A stretch of DNA of 9,851 nucleotides from positions 1-9,851 of the forward strand of contig CALFPN010000167.1 of the NCBI GenBank assembly GCA_937919015.1, read 5' to 3'. Shown piece after piece: positions 1 through 6,151 of this stretch (the stretch's first letter is position 1; the number at the start of each line of letters is the position of its first letter). A model generated the notes under the pieces. It made no database searches and was not told where the DNA came from. It saw nothing but the letters and a program-made list of their open reading frames with translations. This DNA is from an uncultured Clostridia bacterium (GTDB lineage Bacteria > Bacillota > Clostridia > Lachnospirales > Anaerotignaceae). The position numbers were made by a program, and so were the translations under genes.

Positions 1-330
1 CGCTTCCTTCCACATGGGAATATATTTTGTTGGAATGCCTGCCCCCGTTGTCACCACCGCTACCTTTTCCTCTGCAACGATTTTTGCTACTTCCTCCACA
101 TGGGGGCTCATCAGCATAATATTCACACCAAAGGGCTTTTCCGTCAGGCTTCTGGCAATGCGGATCTGCTCCCGCAGATAATCGCCGCCGGCATTCATGG
201 CAGAAATAATGCCCAGTCCGCCGCCGTTGGAAACCGCCGCTGCCAGCTTGCCATCAGCGATCCATGCCATGCCCCCCTGAAAAATGGGATATTCGATGCC
301 AAGCATCTCACAAATGGGTGAAACGATCAT
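1..330 (-). CDS. fabK: Enoyl-ACP reductase II (FabK), N-terminal part, cut by window edge
   Basis: FabK is the FMN-dependent, NAD(P)H-using enoyl-ACP reductase that performs the last reduction of each fatty-acid elongation cycle in many Firmicutes lacking FabI. I translated 110 residues from the minus strand; the family is about 315 long, so two thirds lies beyond the left edge. Diagnostic family segments are IEYPIFQGGMAW (12-23), a glycine-rich VSNGGGLGIIS (33-43), KPFGVNIML (65-73) and VVTTGAGIPTKY (92-103), which closely resemble pneumococcal FabK. The ATG at 330 is preceded by AAGGAGGAGG at good distance. It starts 21 nt after the acpP stop, so the two are clearly co-transcribed. A nitronate monooxygenase shares the fold, but the acpP-fabH neighbourhood favours FabK. 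Confidence 0.93.
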   Translation of the reverse strand, partial: MIVSPICEMLGIEYPIFQGGMAWIADGKLAAAVSNGGGLGIISAMNAGGDYLREQIRIARSLTEKPFGVNIMLMSPHVEEVAKIVAEEKVAVVTTGAGIPTKYIPMWKEA

Positions 331-351
331 ATCGTCCTCCTCCTTACTTTC

Positions 352-576
352 TTACGCCAGTTTTTCTTCGATCAGTTTCACCAGATCAGACACTGTGTTT
401 ACTTTGTTTTCGCCCATTTCGATTTCTGTGTCGAATTCTTCTTCCAGATTCATCAGAAGTTCCATGACATCCAGAGAATCGATGCCCAGTGTGCTGAATT
501 CTGTTTCCATCTTGATTTCTGCTGCTTCACATTCCAGTCTTTCTGCCAACAGTGCTGCAATTTTTTCGAATACCAT
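352..576 (-). CDS. acpP: Acyl carrier protein
   Basis: This 74-aa acidic protein carries the growing acyl chain of fatty-acid synthesis on a 4'-phosphopantetheine arm. The attachment site is Ser34 within GIDSLDVMELLMNLEEEF (31-48), the classic DSL motif at the start of helix II. Length and strongly acidic composition match the family. The ATG at 576 has AAGGAGA a few bases upstream. It lies between fabH and fabK on the same strand, as in many Firmicutes fab clusters. The 91-bp gap to fabH is unusually long for this operon and is filled by hairpins (see the 597-665 entry). Confidence 0.95.
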   Translation of the reverse strand: MVFEKIAALLAERLECEAAEIKMETEFSTLGIDSLDVMELLMNLEEEFDTEIEMGENKVNTVSDLVKLIEEKLA

Positions 577-596
577 AATTTTTCTCCTTTCTTCGC

Positions 597-665
597 GGGA
601 CGCTGTCCCACACCCTGCGAGGGGATCATCCCCTCGACCCGACTTGCAAAAACTATCGTTTTTGC
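597..665. repeat. Three consecutive hairpins in the fabH-acpP spacer
   Basis: Three perfect inverted repeats lie back to back: GGGAC-GCT-GTCCC (597-609), GAGGGGAT-C-ATCCCCTC (619-635) and GCAAAAAC-TATC-GTTTTTGC (646-665). Together they fill nearly the whole non-coding gap between fabH and acpP. The arrangement of a T/A-rich hairpin next to GC-rich ones resembles the palindrome array at 8949-9133, in the opposite orientation, which suggests a dispersed intergenic repeat family. On the transcript it could tune mRNA stability or partly attenuate between fabH and acpP; that role is inference. Confidence 0.7.
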
Positions 666-667
666 GG

Positions 668-1624
668 TTACCATTTTAACAGGCAAGCTGCACTTGCCAA
701 TCCGCCGCCAAAGGCAGGCAGTAATAAATAATCTCCCCGCTTCAGCTTCCCCGCGCGGTTCAGTTCATCCAACGCAATGGGGATGCTGGCAGAGGAGGTA
801 TTGCCATATTTATCAATATTCACACAGAACTTTTCCATGGGAACCTTCAATTTTCTTCCGGCGAAATCGATGATGCGCATGTTCGCCTGATGGGGCACGA
901 TATAGGCGATATCTGCATAGGTCAGTCCGTTTCTCTGCACCAGCGTATTGCAGTCCTTCACAATGGCATTGACCGCAAATTTGAAGGTAGCCTGCCCATC
1001 CATATACACCAGAGGCTTTCGTTCCTGCCCTCTTTCGTAATAAGGGGAACTGCCCACAGGCAATGCAAAGCCGATAACTTCTTCGTTGCCCTCCACATGA
1101 AATACAGAATCGATATAATTTTCGCCGGCTTCCAGAACCACGGCTCCTGCGCCGTCACCAAAAATGACTGCCGTCCCTCTGTCTGTCCAGTCCAGAATAC
1201 GGCTCATCCGTTCTGTGCCAATGACAAGGGCTTTTTTTACCTTCCCTCTGGCAAAGTAGCCGGCCGCTGTTTCCAGAGCAAAATCGAAAGCGGAACAGGC
1301 TGCGTTCACCTCCAGTGCCATACAGCTCATCCCCAACAGCTTTTGGGTCACACAGGCTGTGGATGGCACCTGACTTTCTCCTGAGACTGTCGCCAGCAGG
1401 ATCAGGTCGATCTCTGCAGGCTCTGTACCGCTGTTTTCCAGAGCTGCTTTCGCGGCCTTTGCCGCCATTTCCGCTGCCGTTTCATTGACACTGATTCGAC
1501 GTTCCTTTATGCCGACCCTTTGGGTGATCCATGCATCGCTGGTATCTAAAAATTCTGACAGGTCCTCATTGGTCACCACTTTGGGCGGCACATAGCTACC
1601 TGTGCCCAATACACGAAAGCTCAT
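668..1624 (-). CDS. fabH: Beta-ketoacyl-ACP synthase III (FabH)
   Basis: FabH condenses an acyl-CoA starter (often branched or acetyl) with malonyl-ACP to initiate fatty-acid synthesis. The 318-aa product has the thiolase-fold Cys-His-Asn triad: Cys110 in NAACSAFDFAL, His245 in PHQANMRI and Asn275 in YGNTSSASIP. It also has the C-terminal GGGLASAACLLKW. Length equals the family norm (about 317). I chose the ATG at 1624 (MSFRVLGTGSYVPP), preceded by AAAGGGAGGGA. An in-frame ATG at 1672 would add 16 poorly conserved residues. It is the first gene of the visible fab operon. No fabT or fapR regulator gene precedes it; the neighbour upstream is an ECF sigma/anti-sigma operon. Confidence 0.95.
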   Translation of the reverse strand: MSFRVLGTGSYVPPKVVTNEDLSEFLDTSDAWITQRVGIKERRISVNETAAEMAAKAAKAALENSGTEPAEIDLILLATVSGESQVPSTACVTQKLLGMSCMALEVNAACSAFDFALETAAGYFARGKVKKALVIGTERMSRILDWTDRGTAVIFGDGAGAVVLEAGENYIDSVFHVEGNEEVIGFALPVGSSPYYERGQERKPLVYMDGQATFKFAVNAIVKDCNTLVQRNGLTYADIAYIVPHQANMRIIDFAGRKLKVPMEKFCVNIDKYGNTSSASIPIALDELNRAGKLKRGDYLLLPAFGGGLASAACLLKW

Positions 1625-1694
1625 TTCTGTCCCTCCCTTTTTCCGGGGAAACAGCATTTTTTGCTCCCCCAAATTTTTGGTTTCGAAAAGTTAG

Positions 1695-1720
1695 TACCCC
1701 AAAGCTCCAAAAAAGTTACA
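1695..1720 (-). promoter_or_regulatory. Candidate ECF-type promoter of the fab operon
   Basis: Upstream of fabH no convincing sigma-A promoter is visible; the best (GTAACT-N17-TACTAA) matches 3/6 and 3/6. The same place reads TGTAAC (1715-1720), a T-rich stretch, 16 bases, then GGTA (1695-1698). This resembles ECF-type promoters, which have an AAC -35 core and a short -10 ending in GTA or similar. The leader between it and the start also carries a GGGGA...TCCCC hairpin near 1634-1672. The call rests on motif shape only. Confidence 0.3.
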
Positions 1721-1744
1721 CCGTTTTTCCAAAAAAAATGCTCC

Positions 1745-1794
1745 GAAAAATAAAAAATGCCGAAAAACGTTGAGAACTCAACATTTTCAGCATT
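1745..1794 (-). terminator. Intrinsic terminator after the sigma/anti-sigma operon
   Basis: An almost perfect stem (about 18 bp, loop AA) spans 1756-1794. On the minus strand it is followed by ATTTTTTATTTTT. The plus strand also shows a T-rich run after the stem, so it could act in both directions. It sits 37 bp downstream of the anti-sigma stop and separates that operon from the fab genes. Confidence 0.75.
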
Positions 1795-1830
1795 GAAAAA
1801 TTTTTTTATTTTTTTGTTTTCGGATCTTTT

Positions 1831-2136
1831 TTATCTGTTTTTCTGAACCAAATATAAAGCCAGTGCCGCCAGTGTTGCACTGACATAGGTCAGAAAACCG
1901 CCCCACAACAGCAAACGGCGTTTACGCATCTGTTTGGCCAGCAGCACAAAATCCTCTGCATCGGAAATCGGCAAATCCATTTTGATCCCTTCCGCGGGAC
2001 GATATTTTTTATAATACGCTCTGCATGCAGGGCATTCTCTCAAATGCTCCTTCACCAGCTTTTTACTTGCCTCACTTGCCACACCGTCATGATACATGGG
2101 CGCAAGGTCTGTCACGATCTCACATCTCCAGTTCAT
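1831..2136 (-). CDS. Zinc-type (ZAS / zf-HC2) membrane anti-sigma factor
   Basis: This 101-aa protein begins with the anti-sigma zinc domain. Cys5 (CEIVTDLAPMYHDGVASEAS) is followed by H31-x3-C35-x2-C38 in EHLRECPACRAYY. One predicted membrane span follows a basic stretch, about residues 75-96 (LLLWGGFLTYVSATLAALALY), with a very short tail outside. It is expected to hold the adjacent ECF sigma factor at the membrane and release it on a signal. With almost no extracytoplasmic domain, the signal may be sensed in the membrane, by redox of the zinc site, or by a partner protein. The ATG overlaps the sigma gene by 17 nt, which suggests translational coupling and balanced amounts. The ribosome site GGAGGTG lies inside the sigma gene. 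Confidence 0.88.
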   Translation of the reverse strand: MNWRCEIVTDLAPMYHDGVASEASKKLVKEHLRECPACRAYYKKYRPAEGIKMDLPISDAEDFVLLAKQMRKRRLLLWGGFLTYVSATLAALALYLVQKNR

Positions 2137-2626
2137 CCTTCAACACCTCCATCAGCATTTTCTTTGCTCTGAAATAAATGACCTTTGCGGAACTTTCGCT
2201 GATCTTCAAACTTTGCGAGATTTGGGAAAAGGGCAGTTCCGCATAGATACGCAGCAATACCACATCCCGATATTTTTTCGGAATATTTTCCACTACTTTC
2301 CGTACCGCATTTTCTACATCTTTTTTGTGGATATGCTCCTCAGGGCTGTCCTCATTCTGCAGATAACTCTGGGCCACCAGCTCCAGATTGGCCGCATCCA
2401 GATGGAGCTTTTTCTTTTTCAGATATTTAAAATATGTATGCTTCCCGATGGCCGCCAACCAAGTAAATATCTCACAGTCCCCACGGAATTTGTGAAAGGA
2501 TTGATAGGCCTGCAGAAAGGTCTCCTGGGTCAGATCTTCTGCCAGATCGGGGTTGGCACATAAACGATACAGAAAGGCATATACCTTCTGATAATATTCC
2601 CGATAAAGGGTTTCAAAAACTTTCAA
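2120..2626 (-). CDS. ECF-family RNA polymerase sigma factor
   Basis: The 168-aa protein has the two-domain layout of group IV sigma factors. Region 2 spans about residues 4-75, with FYxxYY-like start, DLAEDLTQETFLQAYQSF (27-44) and F-RGDCEIFTWLAAIGKH (47-63). A linker follows, then region 4 (about 107-163, ENIPKKYRDVVLLRIYAELP and a helix-turn-helix ending SAKVIYFRAKKML). The start is a TTG at 2626, preceded by AAAGGATGG; no in-frame ATG or GTG lies nearby. It begins 19 nt after the B3/B4 gene and overlaps the anti-sigma gene, so the three form one operon. The subgroup was not assigned and the regulon is unknown. The neighbouring fab promoter is a possible target by inference. Confidence 0.92.
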   Translation of the reverse strand: MKVFETLYREYYQKVYAFLYRLCANPDLAEDLTQETFLQAYQSFHKFRGDCEIFTWLAAIGKHTYFKYLKKKKLHLDAANLELVAQSYLQNEDSPEEHIHKKDVENAVRKVVENIPKKYRDVVLLRIYAELPFSQISQSLKISESSAKVIYFRAKKMLMEVLKDELEM

Positions 2627-2644
2627 TGGATCACCATCCTTTGA

Positions 2645-3304
2645 TTATTTCAGAATTTTACATTCAAAATCCACGCCGCCTGCGTATTTTTCCAGCAGTT
2701 CTTTTGCTTCTTCCAGCAGCGCAGGCAGATCTCCATCGCCGTCAAAGGCATAATACACCAGCAGCAGATCCTTTGTTGCATCTGTAATCATGGTTCTGTC
2801 ATTGTCGCTGGTCGGGTTGCCGAAAGGCCCCTCCTCATCAAACAGGACAGGCAGGAATTCGATATTCAGCACGTCCTTGCCGATACCCCGGTAGGCAGTC
2901 CCTTCAGGGGCGCGCATCCATGTGATATCGCCTTTCGTATGGGCCAGATCATAGGTGCCCATAGAATAGCCGCTTTTGATGGACAGATAGTTATTGATAT
3001 CCACCACATTATTGATGTAATACAGGCCCCGCTCCTTGGCAATTCTTCTGCACATGGCTTCCGCAGAAGAGCGGTAACGGTTAGGTTCTTTGCCTAAAGC
3101 CTTATATGCTTTTCTGGTCGATTGGATCTTCTCTCTTTTATTTGCCTGAGACAGTTCCACTTCAGAAAGCTCTGCAATTTTTCCGTTCAGCATTGCCAGA
3201 AATTCTTCAGGATCAGCATATACGTCTACTTTACACTGCAAAAGCCCCAGTGCTGCTTCCGGGCATCTTTCCTTCAAACTTTCATCTATTCTTACATTGA
3301 CCAT
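2645..3304 (-). CDS. Free-standing B3/B4 (tRNA editing-like) domain protein
   Basis: This 219-aa protein matches the B3/B4 domain that in phenylalanyl-tRNA synthetase beta hydrolyses mischarged Tyr-tRNA(Phe). Family-typical parts are YKALGKEPNRYRSSAEAMCRRI (67-88), YINNVVDINNYLSIKSGYSMGTYDL (96-120) and the C-terminal FGNPTSDNDRTMITDATKDLLLVYYAF (161-187). No synthetase catalytic core is present, so a role as a trans-acting tRNA or aminoacyl deacylase is plausible but unproven. I chose the ATG at 3304, which has AAGGAGAAGG six bases upstream; the in-frame start at 3331 would lie at the predicted transcription start. It is the first gene of the ECF sigma operon and ends 19 nt before the sigma start. 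Confidence 0.82.
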   Translation of the reverse strand: MVNVRIDESLKERCPEAALGLLQCKVDVYADPEEFLAMLNGKIAELSEVELSQANKREKIQSTRKAYKALGKEPNRYRSSAEAMCRRIAKERGLYYINNVVDINNYLSIKSGYSMGTYDLAHTKGDITWMRAPEGTAYRGIGKDVLNIEFLPVLFDEEGPFGNPTSDNDRTMITDATKDLLLVYYAFDGDGDLPALLEEAKELLEKYAGGVDFECKILK

Positions 3305-3338
3305 GTTCCTTCTCCTTTCAAAATCAGTCACTCTTTTC

Positions 3339-3366
3339 AGAATACCGCAAAATGACGGTTTGTCAA
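3339..3366 (-). promoter_or_regulatory. Sigma-A promoter of the B3/B4-sigma-anti-sigma operon
   Basis: On the minus strand the sequence reads TTGACA (3361-3366), a 16-bp spacer, then TATTCT (3339-3344), about 35 bp upstream of the B3/B4 start. It is a housekeeping-type promoter, so the ECF operon has at least one promoter that does not depend on its own sigma factor. Confidence 0.72.
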
Positions 3367-3384
3367 GTTTTCCTTTTTGGCCTG

Positions 3385-3413
3385 TTGAAAAATTTCAGAA
3401 AATAAGGTATTAT
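3385..3413 (+). promoter_or_regulatory. Sigma-A promoter of the 3454 gene
   Basis: The plus strand reads TTGAAA (3385-3390), a 17-bp spacer, then TATTAT (3408-3413), with an overlapping TATAAT at 3411-3416. It lies 40 bp before the start codon and is divergent from the sigma operon promoter; the two -35 boxes are about 20 bp apart. Confidence 0.72.
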
Positions 3414-3453
3414 AATTTTTAGTGAATTTTTTTATAAAAGGAGAGAGAAAAAA

Positions 3454-3861
3454 ATGGATCAGCGTACTTTAGTTGTTTCCTGCGTAGAATATTACAGCGA
3501 TCTGAAAGCAATTCCCAGTGATAAGGTTTTTGCTGCTTTTGAAAAAGCAGGCTTTATCAAAATGATCTTGGAAAGCCAGCAGATGTTCCCCGAAATGGGT
3601 GTTGATTTCTACATCGGCATGGTGGATGGTTTGACTCATCTGGAAAGCGATTCTTCCGTTGGCGAAAACACACACCACGAAGAACGCACTGCTCTGGCAA
3701 CAGAAGTTGTTGCAATGCTGATGAAAAAACACAAAATGAACGATCTGGAAGCCTGTGAAATGTATTACCACTCCAAAACTGCTGCATCTGTCAGCGATGA
3801 AAAAACTGGTTTCTACAAAAAATCCGCACAGGAAATTTACGATTCCGTTGAAGCCGAATAA
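3454..3861 (+). CDS. Small orphan protein, DUF3791-like N-terminal segment
   Basis: This 135-aa acidic, soluble protein has no signal peptide or membrane span. The first half (VVSCVEYYSDLKAIPSDKVFAAFEKAGF, then MFPEMGVDFYIGMVDGL) resembles in pattern the short DUF3791 proteins of Firmicutes. The second half (ATEVVAMLMKKHKMNDLEACEMYYHSKTA then GFYKKSAQEIYDSV) looks like a second small helical module, so it may be a fusion of two small domains. The function is unknown. Some DUF3791 genes sit near toxin-like DUF3990 genes, but no partner is visible here. It has its own promoter, a strong AAAGGAGAG site and a terminator, and is monocistronic. Family assignment is from memory of the pattern and is weak. 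Confidence 0.8.
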   Translation: MDQRTLVVSCVEYYSDLKAIPSDKVFAAFEKAGFIKMILESQQMFPEMGVDFYIGMVDGLTHLESDSSVGENTHHEERTALATEVVAMLMKKHKMNDLEACEMYYHSKTAASVSDEKTGFYKKSAQEIYDSVEAE

Positions 3862-3871
3862 GAAGATCAAA

Positions 3872-3902
3872 GGCGATGGGCGACCCCATCGCCCCAGTTT
3901 TT
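3872..3902 (+). terminator. Terminator of the 3454 gene
   Basis: The stem GGCGATGGG / CCCATCGCC (9 bp, loop CGAC) begins 10 bp after the stop codon and is followed by CCAGTTTTT. The T tract is short and offset by four bases, so strength is uncertain. Confidence 0.6.
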
Positions 3903-3935
3903 GCCTGCATTGACAAACATCGACAAAACTCGTTC

Positions 3936-3964
3936 TTGACTTTTGGGCAGAAATGTAAGAAAAT
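3936..3964 (+). promoter_or_regulatory. Likely promoter of tRNA-Pro
   Basis: TTGACT (3936-3941), a 17-bp spacer, then GAAAAT (3959-3964), 13 bp before the mature tRNA 5' end. The -35 is good and the -10 is only 4/6. Confidence 0.5.
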
Positions 3965-3977
3965 ATCTATGTTATAT

Positions 3978-4051
3978 CGGTGCGTGGCCCAGCTTGGTAG
4001 GGCGCAGCGTTCGGGTCGCTGAGGTCGTGGGTTCAAATCCCGTCGCACCGA
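3978..4051 (+). tRNA. tRNA-Pro (anticodon CGG)
   Basis: The 74-nt gene folds as a full cloverleaf. The acceptor stem is CGGTGCG (3978-3984) with CGCACCG (4044-4050) and discriminator A. The D stem is GCCC/GGGC. The anticodon stem is CAGCG/CGCTG around loop TTCGGGT, giving anticodon CGG (4012-4014) for the CCG codon. The T arm is GTGGG-TTCAAAT-CCCGT with two wobble pairs. The CCA end is not encoded, so it must be added by the nucleotidyltransferase. Confidence 0.96.
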
Positions 4052-4056
4052 TACAA

Positions 4057-4086
4057 AAAAAGCACTCCTTTTCAGGAGTGCTTTTT
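4057..4086. terminator. Bidirectional terminator between tRNA-Pro and the purine permease
   Basis: The 12-bp perfect stem AAAAAGCACTCC / GGAGTGCTTTTT with loop TTTTCA has T runs leaving in both directions. It ends the plus-strand tRNA transcript and, from the other side, the minus-strand hpt-permease operon, whose last stop is at 4102. Confidence 0.9.
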
Positions 4087-4101
4087 GTTTTTCATTTCTT
4101 A

Positions 4102-5466
4102 TTACAGGAACACATATTTCAGTACGAACAGAATGGCCAGAACGTACATCAGAGGTGTCACCTTCTTGCTGTTGCCTGCCAGAGACTGGATCACAACATA
4201 AGAAATAACGCCGATGCAGATCCCTTCAGAAATGCTGTAGAACAGAGGCATTGCGATAATGCACAGGTACGCAGGAATCACTTCTGCCAGATTGTCATCT
4301 GTAAACTTCAGCTCTGCCACTGCTTCAAACATCAGGAAACCTACGAAAATCAAGGCGGGTGCTGTTGCAAAAGCAGGAATGGATGTAAACAGAGGGGAGA
4401 ACAGTGTTGCCAGCAGGAACAGGATCGCTGTTGTCATCGCTGTCAGCCCTGTACGGCCGCCTACTGCCACACCAGCAGCAGATTCTACGAACGTCGTTGT
4501 GGTGGATGTACCCAGAACCGCACCGGCAGATGTCGCAATGGCATCGGACAGCAGTGCAGGTTTGATCTTAGGCAGACGGCCGTTTTCATCCAGCATATTC
4601 GCCTTTGTACTTACGCCGATCAGTGTACCCAATGTGTCAAACAAGTCAACAAACAGGAAGGAGAACACGATCACGATAAAGTTGAACACGCCAACAGCAC
4701 TGAAATCAAAGTTGAAGCACTGACCAAATGTCAACCCCAGCGCAGAAAAATCCGCACTGATAATACCGGAAGGGAACAGGCTGTACGCACCAACTTCGGG
4801 ATTGGGTACATAGATGCCTGCCAGCTGACAAACCATACCCAGCCCCCATGTAACAACAATCCCAATCAGGATGCTGCCGCTTACCTTCTTGATATACAGA
4901 ACCGCTGTGATCAAGAGACCAATCACTGCCAGCAGTGCACAGATCCCATGGGTATTGAAATTTTCTGTAAAGCTTGTGATGGTTACCAGTGTGGAGGAAT
5001 CCACACACAGGCCCGCATTCTGCAGGCCGATGAATGCGATAAACAGACCGATACCAACGGAAACACCTTTTTTCAGCGTCAGCGGAATGGCATTGAAGAT
5101 GGCCTCACGCACATTGGTCAGGGACATGATAATGAAGATAATACCTTCTACAAATACCGCAAACAAAGCTACCTGCCAGGAGATCCCCTGCCCCAGAACA
5201 ACAGTATAGGCCAGATATGCATTCAGCCCCATACCCGCAGACAGAGCAAAGGGCATATTTGCCAGCAAAGCCATGCAAACCGTACCGATAAAGGATGCAA
5301 AACAAGTTGCCAACAGAACTGCATTGGCATCCATACCTGCTTCACTCAGAATACTGGGGTTTACCGCCAGAATATACGCCATTGTCATAAAGGTAGCAAT
5401 ACCGGCAGCCACTTCCGTTTTCACGGTCGTATGATTTTCTTTCAGTTTAAACATTTTTTCTAACAC
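4102..5466 (-). CDS. NCS2-family purine permease, AzgA/PbuG type
   Basis: This 454-aa polytopic membrane protein imports purine bases (hypoxanthine, guanine or adenine) by cation symport. Signatures are FMTMAYILAVNPSIL (26-40), NMPFALSAGMGLNAYLAYTVV (70-90, substrate region), FVDLFDTLGTLIGV (272-285) and TTTTFVESAAGVAVGGRTGL (322-341). About 12-14 hydrophobic spans are expected. Length fits AzgA/PbuG (about 430-450). The start is a GTG at 5466 (encoding MLEKMFKLKE), 8 nt after AAGGGG; an ATG at 5454 lies too far from that site. Only 3 nt separate it from the hpt stop, so uptake and phosphoribosylation are made from one transcript. Exact base specificity cannot be read from the sequence. Confidence 0.92.
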   Translation of the reverse strand: MLEKMFKLKENHTTVKTEVAAGIATFMTMAYILAVNPSILSEAGMDANAVLLATCFASFIGTVCMALLANMPFALSAGMGLNAYLAYTVVLGQGISWQVALFAVFVEGIIFIIMSLTNVREAIFNAIPLTLKKGVSVGIGLFIAFIGLQNAGLCVDSSTLVTITSFTENFNTHGICALLAVIGLLITAVLYIKKVSGSILIGIVVTWGLGMVCQLAGIYVPNPEVGAYSLFPSGIISADFSALGLTFGQCFNFDFSAVGVFNFIVIVFSFLFVDLFDTLGTLIGVSTKANMLDENGRLPKIKPALLSDAIATSAGAVLGTSTTTTFVESAAGVAVGGRTGLTAMTTAILFLLATLFSPLFTSIPAFATAPALIFVGFLMFEAVAELKFTDDNLAEVIPAYLCIIAMPLFYSISEGICIGVISYVVIQSLAGNSKKVTPLMYVLAILFVLKYVFL

Positions 5467-5469
5467 AGA

Positions 5470-6021
5470 TTATTCCCCTTTCTCATCATATTCCGCAATA
5501 TAAGGCAGATTCCGATAGTATTCTCCGCAGTCCAGACCATATCCAATCACAAAATGATCCGGAATCGTGAACAAAGCCACATCCGCTTTGAAATCCACCA
5601 CACGTCTGGAGGGCTTGTCCAAAAGTGTCACAACCTTCAGGGACAGAGGGTTTCTGCCCTTCAGCAGATTCACCACATCATTCAGGGTTCTGCCGGTATC
5701 AATAATATCTTCTACGATAATCACATGATACTGGCTGATATCCTGATCCAGATCCATGGTTACCTTTACTGCACCGCTGGAAACCGTGCCGCTGTAATAG
5801 CTTTTTGCTGCCATAAAACCGATTTCACAGGGCACTGTGATGGCACGGCACAGGTCTGCCATGAACACAAAAGCACCTTTCAGGATACTCACCAGCAGGA
5901 TCGGTCTGCCGTCATAGGAATTGCTGATCTCCTTTCCGACTCTTGTGATGGCTTCTTTGATTTCTTCCTCAGAAACAAGGACACGCTTGATTTTGCTATT
6001 AAATTCTTCCACTGTCTTCAT
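5470..6021 (-). CDS. hpt: Hypoxanthine(-guanine) phosphoribosyltransferase
   Basis: The enzyme converts hypoxanthine or guanine plus PRPP to IMP or GMP in purine salvage. The 183-aa protein has the type I PRTase fold. SILKGAFVFMADL (45-57) carries the early loop, KSYYSGTVSSGAVKV (73-87) is the flexible catalytic loop, VIIVEDIIDTGRTL (100-113) is the PRPP-binding loop with the two acidic residues, and VIGYGLDCGEYYRNLPYIA (158-176) is the base-contact region. I chose the ATG at 6021 because AAAGGAG lies seven bases upstream; an ATG at 6027 would nearly touch that site. It is first in the operon with the purine permease. Confidence 0.95.
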   Translation of the reverse strand: MKTVEEFNSKIKRVLVSEEEIKEAITRVGKEISNSYDGRPILLVSILKGAFVFMADLCRAITVPCEIGFMAAKSYYSGTVSSGAVKVTMDLDQDISQYHVIIVEDIIDTGRTLNDVVNLLKGRNPLSLKVVTLLDKPSRRVVDFKADVALFTIPDHFVIGYGLDCGEYYRNLPYIAEYDEKGE

Positions 6022-6069
6022 TTTCATGCTCCTTTTTATTCTGAACACAAATGTAACATTTATACCAAT

Positions 6070-6098
6070 AGTATGACTTTCGAGTTTTCATCCGTCAA
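6070..6098 (-). promoter_or_regulatory. Promoter of hpt-permease operon
   Basis: On the minus strand, TTGACG (6093-6098), a 17-bp spacer, then CATACT (6070-6075), about 50 bp upstream of the hpt start. The leader of roughly 40 nt is too short for a purine riboswitch. Confidence 0.55.
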
Positions 6099-6104
6099 TA
6101 TGGG

Positions 6105-6139
6105 AACAGCGGAGCATACGCTTTTTATACTCCGCTGTT
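6105..6139 (-). terminator. Hairpin after aspS
   Basis: Arms AACAGCGGAG (6105-6114) and CTCCGCTGTT (6130-6139) form a 10-bp stem, extendable inward with one mismatch, 12 bp after the aspS stop. On the minus strand no T tract follows, whereas on the plus strand TTTTGTTTTG does. As an aspS terminator it is therefore weak, and some read-through into hpt is possible. Confidence 0.5.
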
Positions 6140-6151
6140 TTGTTTTGTACA

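Noticed and set aside
1688..1700. FapR operator (TTAGTACC) upstream of fabH
   Set aside because: Only one half-site-like match is present; the inverted partner half is missing, and no fapR gene is seen.
3943..5463. 506-codon open frame opposite the purine permease, running through tRNA-Pro
   Set aside because: It crosses the tRNA and the terminator and has a Cys/Gln/Asn-rich shadow composition; the permease on the other strand is clear.
6022..6104. Purine riboswitch before hpt
   Set aside because: The leader is about 40 nt after the predicted start and lacks the three-stem purine aptamer.
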